From Bacteroidetes bacterium ADurb.Bin302 (GTDB lineage: Bacteria; Bacteroidota; Bacteroidia; Bacteroidales; Paludibacteraceae): a DNA stretch of 12,251 bases. The position numbers and the translations under genes are program-made. The stretch covers positions 1 through 12,251 of the forward strand of contig MWBK01000273.1 in assembly GCA_002069025.1 (NCBI GenBank). The letters run 5' to 3'. Positions 6,472-12,251 of the stretch are shown piece after piece (position 1 is the stretch's first letter; each line of letters begins with the position of its first letter). The notes beneath the pieces are model-generated. The model was not told the DNA's origin, made no database searches, and saw only the letters and a program-made list of their open reading frames with translations.

Positions 6472-9453
6472 ATGATTACTTCTAACTTAAAAAAATCACG
6501 AAAAGCTATTCTTACCGCGGCTTTGTTGGTGCTAGGGCTATGTGCCTATGCGCAACAACTTGCAGTTAAGGGTAGCGTGTTAGATGAGGCTGGAGAACCG
6601 ATTATCGGTGCGTATATTACTTTGCAAGGTAATAATAACGTAGGAACCATAACAGACTTTGATGGCAACTTTGAAATATCTGTGGATGCAAAGTCGAAAC
6701 TTCTTGTATCTTACACCGGTTACGAATCTCAGACTATAGCAGTGGCAGGGAAAAGCCAAATAGACGTTGTTTTACGTGAGATAGCAACTCATTTGGATGA
6801 GGTTGTGGCTATTGGTTATGGTTCGCAAAAAGCCAAAGAAATCACATCTTCTGTAGCAAGCGTAAAATCGGAAAACTTTAATCCTGGTGTAAAAGAAAGC
6901 CCGATGGGACTTTTACAAGGTAAAGTTGCTGGTCTTACAGTAACTCGTACAGAAGGTGGTGACCCTACAAAGACAGGATTTAATGTTCAAATTCGTGGTA
7001 CATCAACTTTGGATAAAGGTTCGGGTACAACTCCACTATATATAGTTGATGGTATTCCTGTTACAAGCATTGATAATATAGCTCCAGAAGAAATCGCATC
7101 AATGGATGTTTTGAAAGATGGATCTTCTGCAGCAATTTATGGTACACGTGGTACAAATGGTGTAATTATGATAACAACCAAAAGAGGAGCAGGTTCCGGT
7201 AATGTAGCTGAATGTGGTACAACTAGCGTTGAATACGCAGGTTATGCTTCTTTTGCAATAGATGCCAGCAAACAACAAATGGCAACTGCTGATCAATTTT
7301 TAGATATGGCAAACATGACAAATAATAAGTGTAAGCCATCTGATAAAGGATATAAAACAGATTGGGTTCGTGAACAAATGCGCGATTTTGCACTTACGCA
7401 TAATCATAATCTTGCTATATCGGGAGCTACCAAAAATTTCAGCTATCGTGGTTCTGTGAACTTCAAAAATGCTGAAGGTATAGCAAATACATCAAATCGT
7501 CAAGAGATAATGGCTAAATTGGCTGCAAACCAAAAGGCATTGCAAGGTTGGTTAGATTTGCAATATGACTTTTCTTATATGCATTATAAGAATGATTATT
7601 TCTGTGGTAGTTTTGATAATGGCGCTATCATGAATCCTACAATGCCAATATACAACGAAGATGGTTCTTATTATATTCCAACCGGAACCGTCACTTCGAA
7701 TCCAATAGCTGATAACAATCTTAAAGAAGCTTATCAAGATGGAAATTATTTTAGAGGATCTATCAAAGCTTCTGTAAACATTAAGCCTGTTCCAGGTTTG
7801 AAAATTAACGGATTTGCTGCATTTGAAGAAGGTGACAATTATGATTATTGGTCAAACAGCAAAAAATATTATCAAGCATCCGGTGCTAATTTAGCTGGAC
7901 GTAAAACCAATAGAAGCATGAATCAATTGTATGAAGGAACAATTGATTACGCTAATGAATGGAATGGTCACGCTTTGGCTACCGTATTAGGTACGTCTTA
8001 TCAAAATTTTTGGTATGATGGTTCTGACATCTCAAATGGTGGTTTTGCTGTCGACGGAATAAAATATTTTAATATTGGTGCCGGTGATGTAGAAAAAACT
8101 AATATGTTAATGAGTTCTTATCGCAACTCAAATACATTGATGTCTTTCTTTGCTCGTGCAAACTACAATTACAAAGAAAAATATTTGCTGTCTGCTTCTA
8201 TACGTTGTGAAGGTTCTTCACGTATGGGTGCAAATAATAAATGGGGTTGGTTCCCTGCTGCGAGCGCAGGTTGGCGTATAAGCGGTGAGGACTTTTTGAA
8301 AGATGTTAAGGAAGTTAATGACTTGAAATTACGTTTTGGCTTTGGTATTACAGGTAACAACTTGGGATCTGATCTAAAATCTGTTGAATTGTTAACTCAA
8401 GGTGGTACTTTCAATAATCACGGAACGCAGGCATATTCATATACAGTAAACCAAAATGCAAATGCTAACTTGGCGTGGGAACGTAAGTTTGAGTATAATT
8501 TTGGTATTGACTATTCATTCTTTGATAGTCGCTTATATGGATCTATAGATTTGTATTATCGTAATACAAAAGATTTGTTGTGGGAGTACAACGTACCAAC
8601 TCCTCCTTATCAATATTCTACATTACTTGCAAATGCTGGTGAGATGATATCCAAAGGTATAGAAATTGCAATAACAGGTGTTCCTGTAAAAACCAAGAAT
8701 TGGAATTGGACAACATCAGCGACAATCGCTTTGAATAACAATACTATTGTTAAATTATCTGATCCGGAATTAGGTTTCAATTATGAAACAACATGGGCTG
8801 GTCAAGTTAGTGGCAATAAATTGAATGGTTCAAAAACACAGTTGCTTACAGAAGGTCAGTCTGTAGGTACATTCTATGGTTATAAATGGACCGGTAAAAT
8901 CAATCCAAATGGAAGCTTAGAGTATGAAGATGTCAATAATGATGGTGTTATTGATGATTTAGATAAGCAAGTTGTGGGTTATGCGCAACCAAAGTTCACA
9001 TATGGTTGGAATAATACCTTGCGTTATAAAAATTGGGACTTATCATTATTTTTCCGTGGTGTAGTTGGCAATGATGTACTTAACGTAACACGTTGGGCTT
9101 ATGCTCCTTCAAAAGGTAGCAATGGTTTAAATGTTTTCTACGCTGAGGTTCAAGGAATCGAAAATGGAACACGTACATTCTTCCAGTCTGATTTCTCTGA
9201 TTATTACTTGGAAGATGGTTCGTATTTGAAGTTGGATAATATAACATTAGGATACAAAGTACCTTTGAAACCAAATAAATATTGTCAATATTTGCGTTTC
9301 TACTTTACAGCTCAAAACGTGTTCACCATAACCAATTATTCTGGAATAGATCCCGAGGTCAATACTACAAGTGTTTGGGATCCGGGACTTGATTACATAG
9401 GTTTTTATCCTACAGTCGGTTCATTTTTGATTGGTGCGAATGTAACGTTTTAG
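6472..9453 (+). CDS. susC: SusC/RagA-family TonB-dependent outer-membrane transporter
   Basis: The 993-residue protein starts with a signal peptide (likely cut after AYA, residue 27). A carboxypeptidase-D-regulatory-like domain covers ~30-103 (VKGSVLDEAGEPIIGAYI). A TonB-box-like stretch follows (DEVVAIGYGSQ, 109-119), then the plug domain to ~240 with the SusC hallmarks IVDGIPV (191-197) and MDVLKDGSSAAIYGTRG (211-227). The rest is a 22-strand-type beta-barrel ending in Phe (GANVTF). These proteins form the outer-membrane channel under a SusD lid and import oligosaccharides with TonB energy. The glucan substrate is inferred from the neighbouring GH13 enzymes. ATG at 6472 is used because the overlapping ATG at 6468 hits a stop after five codons. 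The susD-like gene follows after 30 bp. Length and motifs are complete, with no frameshift. Confidence 0.96.
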   Translation: MITSNLKKSRKAILTAALLVLGLCAYAQQLAVKGSVLDEAGEPIIGAYITLQGNNNVGTITDFDGNFEISVDAKSKLLVSYTGYESQTIAVAGKSQIDVVLREIATHLDEVVAIGYGSQKAKEITSSVASVKSENFNPGVKESPMGLLQGKVAGLTVTRTEGGDPTKTGFNVQIRGTSTLDKGSGTTPLYIVDGIPVTSIDNIAPEEIASMDVLKDGSSAAIYGTRGTNGVIMITTKRGAGSGNVAECGTTSVEYAGYASFAIDASKQQMATADQFLDMANMTNNKCKPSDKGYKTDWVREQMRDFALTHNHNLAISGATKNFSYRGSVNFKNAEGIANTSNRQEIMAKLAANQKALQGWLDLQYDFSYMHYKNDYFCGSFDNGAIMNPTMPIYNEDGSYYIPTGTVTSNPIADNNLKEAYQDGNYFRGSIKASVNIKPVPGLKINGFAAFEEGDNYDYWSNSKKYYQASGANLAGRKTNRSMNQLYEGTIDYANEWNGHALATVLGTSYQNFWYDGSDISNGGFAVDGIKYFNIGAGDVEKTNMLMSSYRNSNTLMSFFARANYNYKEKYLLSASIRCEGSSRMGANNKWGWFPAASAGWRISGEDFLKDVKEVNDLKLRFGFGITGNNLGSDLKSVELLTQGGTFNNHGTQAYSYTVNQNANANLAWERKFEYNFGIDYSFFDSRLYGSIDLYYRNTKDLLWEYNVPTPPYQYSTLLANAGEMISKGIEIAITGVPVKTKNWNWTTSATIALNNNTIVKLSDPELGFNYETTWAGQVSGNKLNGSKTQLLTEGQSVGTFYGYKWTGKINPNGSLEYEDVNNDGVIDDLDKQVVGYAQPKFTYGWNNTLRYKNWDLSLFFRGVVGNDVLNVTRWAYAPSKGSNGLNVFYAEVQGIENGTRTFFQSDFSDYYLEDGSYLKLDNITLGYKVPLKPNKYCQYLRFYFTAQNVFTITNYSGIDPEVNTTSVWDPGLDYIGFYPTVGSFLIGANVTF

Positions 9454-9483
9454 ATTTAGTATAAACAATAAAAGAATAATGAT

Positions 9484-11328
9484 ATGAAAAACAAATGGAT
9501 AAAAATTTTGGCTGGCGTATTGTTGATCGGATCGTTTCCATCATGTAACGATATGCTTGAGGAAGTTCCTTACGGTCAATTGACTACAGAACAATTTTTG
9601 CAGGATGATCCAAACAATTTTGATTTAATTGTAGGTCAGGTTTACGCAAATGTAAAATGGTTACATGACCACTGGACATATTGGGGCTTGAATACTCTTA
9701 CTACCGACGAAGCAATATGTCCTATTCGTCAGCCTTCCGGTCACTGGGGCGATGGTAAATTCTGGCGTGAACTTAACACGCATAATTGGACCCCAGAAGG
9801 CAAAGCCTTTAAGTATGTGTGGGAATATTGTAACTCAGGTGCCGTTTTGTGTAATAAGACATTGGCTCAATTGGAAACATATAAAGATTTATTTGATAAA
9901 GAGACTTATGATAAATATTATGCTGAGTTGGTAGTTGTTCGCAGTTTTTATTATTATACATTATTTGATTGTTTTGGAAAAATTCCTTATTCAGAAAGCT
10001 ATTCTCCGGATTTTGTTCCTCAATCATCACCTGCTGAAGTATGGGAAAGATTAGTTATTGCACTCGAAGAGAATGCTCCAAAAATGCCTTTGGCTACAGA
10101 GCCATCAAAAGCTTATAACTATGCGCGTGCCACTCAGGGTATGGCTTATACATTACTTGCTCGCTTATATTTAAATGCAGAATCTTACGATGTGCCGGCT
10201 GATAAGCTAGCTCAGTACGATGTATATAATAAATGTGTTGATGCTTGCGACAAAGTAATCGATTCAGATGTATATCATATATCAACAGATTATTTCTCTA
10301 ATTTTGCAATTCAAAATGGTAACAGTGAAGAAAATATCTTTGTTATTGATGAAGATGGATCTAAAAACAACTCAAGCAGCGGTATTGACTTTAATCCAAT
10401 GAACAAATTACGTATTACTTTGCTTACCTTGCATTATAATCATGAGCAAATTTGGAAAATGCAAATTAAGCCTTGGAACGGCTTTTTGGGAACAACGGAA
10501 TTTCTTTCTAAGTATGATCCAAATGATGTACGTGGTTTAGGAAGCGAAGATCACGAAACCGGTGGTACGCGTGATGAAAATCGTCGCGGTTGGTTTGTAG
10601 GTCCTGTATATAACGAAGAAAATACAGCTATTGCTCTTGACGAGAATAACGATAGGGTAATTATTTCACCAACTTTACATGGTTATGATGACACATATAA
10701 ATATTCGTATTCATCTACCAAAGCTTTGGTACAAGATGACGTTGATTTATTAAATGCTGAGTTTAGTCCTAGTCCTTTATTGAATGTAGGAGACAAATTA
10801 ACCGCAGAACAAGCACAAACTTACAATGCTGCTTTGAATTTAAAATACGAAAATGAACGTTTGTATACAAAAGCACCGACTGTTGATAATGTATCTTGGA
10901 ATAGTGGCGCACGCTGTATTAAGTATGAAGTGGATAAAACCGGTACATACATGTATTGTGAAAATGACTTCGTAATTTTGCGTTATGCTGACGTGCTTTA
11001 TATGAAAGCTGAAGCAATACTTCGTGGTGCTGATGGTAATTTAGGAGAATTGCTAGCATTATCTGATTTCCAATTGATGCGCACGCGTGTAGGTTTAGAT
11101 CCCTATACAACAGGCACTTTAACTTTGGATGAAATATATGATGAACGTGGTCGCGAATTTGTTCAAGAAATGGTTCGCAGGCGTGATATGATTCGTTTTG
11201 ATAAATTTACAACAGAGACTTGGGGCTTTGTATCAAACCATGGTGCATATTTAAAATGGTTTCCTATTTATTACGAGGTGCTAACAACAGAACCTAGATG
11301 GGAGCAAAATACCGGATATGGTAATTAA
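9484..11328 (+). CDS. susD: SusD/RagB-family surface glycan-binding lipoprotein
   Basis: The 614-residue protein has a lipoprotein signal with lipobox FPSC (Cys21). The mature N terminus CNDMLEEVPYGQLT is acidic just after the lipid anchor, as is common for surface-exported Bacteroidota lipoproteins, and is typical of SusD proteins. The SusD-like N-terminal region with TPR helices covers ~22-230 (RSFYYYTLFDCFGKIPY at 153-169, ARATQGMAYTLLARLYLNA at 214-232). The conserved C-terminal SusD/RagB motif is at 496-572 (FVILRYADVLYMKAEAIL, then LDEIYDERGREFVQEM, RRRDMIRFDKF). It forms the substrate-binding lid on the SusC channel. A Trp-rich segment at 87-102 (HWGDGKFWRELNTHNW) could contribute to sugar stacking, but this is a guess by position. 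The ATG at 9479 is ruled out by an immediate stop. The 614-residue length is within the family's wide range. Confidence 0.95.
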   Translation: MKNKWIKILAGVLLIGSFPSCNDMLEEVPYGQLTTEQFLQDDPNNFDLIVGQVYANVKWLHDHWTYWGLNTLTTDEAICPIRQPSGHWGDGKFWRELNTHNWTPEGKAFKYVWEYCNSGAVLCNKTLAQLETYKDLFDKETYDKYYAELVVVRSFYYYTLFDCFGKIPYSESYSPDFVPQSSPAEVWERLVIALEENAPKMPLATEPSKAYNYARATQGMAYTLLARLYLNAESYDVPADKLAQYDVYNKCVDACDKVIDSDVYHISTDYFSNFAIQNGNSEENIFVIDEDGSKNNSSSGIDFNPMNKLRITLLTLHYNHEQIWKMQIKPWNGFLGTTEFLSKYDPNDVRGLGSEDHETGGTRDENRRGWFVGPVYNEENTAIALDENNDRVIISPTLHGYDDTYKYSYSSTKALVQDDVDLLNAEFSPSPLLNVGDKLTAEQAQTYNAALNLKYENERLYTKAPTVDNVSWNSGARCIKYEVDKTGTYMYCENDFVILRYADVLYMKAEAILRGADGNLGELLALSDFQLMRTRVGLDPYTTGTLTLDEIYDERGREFVQEMVRRRDMIRFDKFTTETWGFVSNHGAYLKWFPIYYEVLTTEPRWEQNTGYGN

Positions 11329-11382
11329 TATTGTAAAGAGTATCTAAAAATGCAGGTTTTTATAAACAAAAATCTTGTTTTA

Positions 11383-11414
11383 TTTGGATAATAGAAAAAA
11401 AAACGATTTATTTG
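11383..11414 (+). promoter_or_regulatory. Weak candidate promoter before the third lipoprotein gene
   Basis: TTTG (11383-11386) is followed after 20 bases by TTTATTTG (11407-11414), which matches 7 of 8 positions of TAnnTTTG; the mismatch is the second base. It sits in the 192-bp gap 11329-11520, which also holds four copies of TATTTG (11381, 11409, 11433, 11469) and a weak AAACAA/TTGTTT stem (11364-11380). No clear terminator follows susD, so read-through from the susC promoter is equally possible. Confidence 0.25.
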
Positions 11415-11488
11415 CTATACAATTTTGAAATCTATTTGGTAATAAATTTTAGATAAAAAATATTGCTTTATTTGCATAAAGTTTTATG

Positions 11489-11504
11489 AACTTTTTTATT
11501 AACT
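11489..11504 (+). repeat. Leader motif, copy 2 (upstream of third lipoprotein gene)
   Basis: AACTTTTTTATTAACT matches the susC leader copy at 15 of 16 positions and ends 16 bases before the ATG. Both copies are followed by a short CTT-plus-A-run (CTTAAAAAA before susC, CTTTTAAAAAA here). The susD start has no such copy. Confidence 0.4.
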
Positions 11505-11520
11505 ATAAATCTTTTAAAAA

Positions 11521-12251
11521 ATGAAAACAAAAAAAATGTTATTTTGGGGTGTAGGTGCAGCTGTTGCAGCTCTTATGTCTTTTGCGTCTTGTTCTTCTAC
11601 AGAGCCTGAGTTCAAGTTGAATACAACTCAAGCAGTGATTGAAGTTGGTGAGCAAATTACAATTACGGCACAAGGTGTTACAGAAGCAGGTGCTGTAGTT
11701 TGGGCTAAAGAAGGCACGGGTTTTGAAATTACTCCTAATGCCGGTCAAACAGAATTAACTGTTATTGGTGAAGCTGTAGGTGGTGGTACAATTACTGCTA
11801 CATATAAAGGCAAAACATTGTCTTGTATGATTACAGTGGTTGCTCCTGAAATTGAACTACCTGAACTGCCTGCTCCGGCTGCAGGTCATGCAACAGTAGC
11901 TATTCATATCCCTGCAGGTACATCTTGCTTCGGCATTGTATTTAAAGGAACAAATGATGGTTGGTCAACAGTTCCTGAGGTTGCTTTTGAAGCAATTGAA
12001 GGCTATGAAAATTGGTATTCTGTTGATTTGACTTTAGGCGAAGGAATGGATGATGCTGGTACTACTTACAAGTATTATGGTAAAGCTTGCTTGCTTCCTG
12101 AAGAAGGTGGTGTAGTTGACGGTAACTGGACAACACAATGGAAAGATGGAGAAATTTCTTTATTGCAAGATAATGAAAATGCAGTTATTGGTTGCGGCGG
12201 TGAAACCAATAAATTAGGTTTGATTTCTGAGTCGGTAGTTTACATAGAAGT
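11521..12251 (+). CDS. SusE-position surface glycan-binding lipoprotein with Ig-like domain, 3' part missing
   Basis: The frame is open from ATG 11521 to the right edge: 243 whole codons, with the C-terminus missing. A lipoprotein signal ends at lipobox FASC (Cys24), followed by SSTEPEF, whose acidic residues suggest surface display. Residues ~32-107 resemble a bacterial Ig-like (Big_2-type) domain (LNTTQAVIEVGEQITITA, then GGGTITATYKGKTL). A Pro-rich linker (ELPELPAPAAG, 112-122) leads to a second beta-rich domain with exposed-looking aromatics (W148, W165, Y166, W203, W207), for example FKGTNDGWSTVP and GNWTTQWKDGEISLL. I read this as a carbohydrate-binding module, by appearance only. The position right after susD is that of SusE/SusF-type glycan-binding proteins, which hold starch at the cell surface. 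The specific CBM family is not recognised. An in-frame ATG at codon 6 is a less likely start. Confidence 0.85.
   Translation, partial: MKTKKMLFWGVGAAVAALMSFASCSSTEPEFKLNTTQAVIEVGEQITITAQGVTEAGAVVWAKEGTGFEITPNAGQTELTVIGEAVGGGTITATYKGKTLSCMITVVAPEIELPELPAPAAGHATVAIHIPAGTSCFGIVFKGTNDGWSTVPEVAFEAIEGYENWYSVDLTLGEGMDDAGTTYKYYGKACLLPEEGGVVDGNWTTQWKDGEISLLQDNENAVIGCGGETNKLGLISESVVYIE

Noticed and set aside
7099..11110. Several minus-strand open frames of 61-73 codons inside susC and susD.
   Set aside because: They are antisense to clear full-length genes, without family similarity or independent promoter or start signals.
11364..11380. AAACAA/TTGTTT stem as a terminator after susD.
   Set aside because: The stem is six pairs with one G-C, and no T-run follows; too weak to call.

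Overview
The window reads as a polysaccharide utilization locus (PUL) for starch or maltodextrin from an AT-rich member of the Bacteroidota, most likely Bacteroidales. The grounds are an adjacent SusC/RagA-type TonB-dependent transporter and SusD/RagB-type lipoprotein, several Bacteroidota-style lipoproteins, no clear Shine-Dalgarno sequences, and two promoters fitting the Bacteroidota -33/-7 pattern (TTTG, then TAnnTTTG). No species can be named from the sequence alone.

Layout. The left half (1-5883) is on the minus strand. In transcription order it holds a LacI-family regulator (5883-4873), a periplasmic SusA-like GH13 enzyme (4789-2936), an inner-membrane MFS sugar transporter (2893-1586) and a GH13 lipoprotein cut by the left edge (1547-1). 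The three enzyme/transporter genes have gaps of only 38-42 bp, so they look like one operon. An 83-bp gap with a 13-bp perfect hairpin separates the regulator from the first enzyme. The right half (6472-12251) is on the plus strand: susC-like, susD-like, then a third-position lipoprotein with a bacterial Ig-like domain, cut by the right edge. A 588-bp divergent control region (5884-6471) lies between the halves and carries one predicted promoter in each direction plus several palindromes that are candidate operators.

How the genes probably work together (known family roles, assignment inferred). The SusD-like protein and the third-position lipoprotein capture glucan at the cell surface. The GH13 lipoprotein cuts it there or in the periplasm. 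The SusC-like porin imports oligosaccharides with TonB energy. The SusA-like enzyme shortens them in the periplasm, and the MFS protein carries maltose or short maltodextrins into the cytoplasm. The LacI-type protein probably senses a cytoplasmic sugar and controls both arms and itself. This differs from the Bacteroides thetaiotaomicron sus model, where membrane-bound SusR regulates and SusB (GH97) releases glucose; neither is seen here, but the locus is truncated at both ends.

I see no RNA gene, insertion sequence, CRISPR array or phage gene. The system as a whole is a recognisable Sus-like PUL and not a new type. The less ordinary parts are the control region, the hairpin between regulator and enzyme, a 16-base leader motif shared by susC and the third lipoprotein gene, and that lipoprotein itself.
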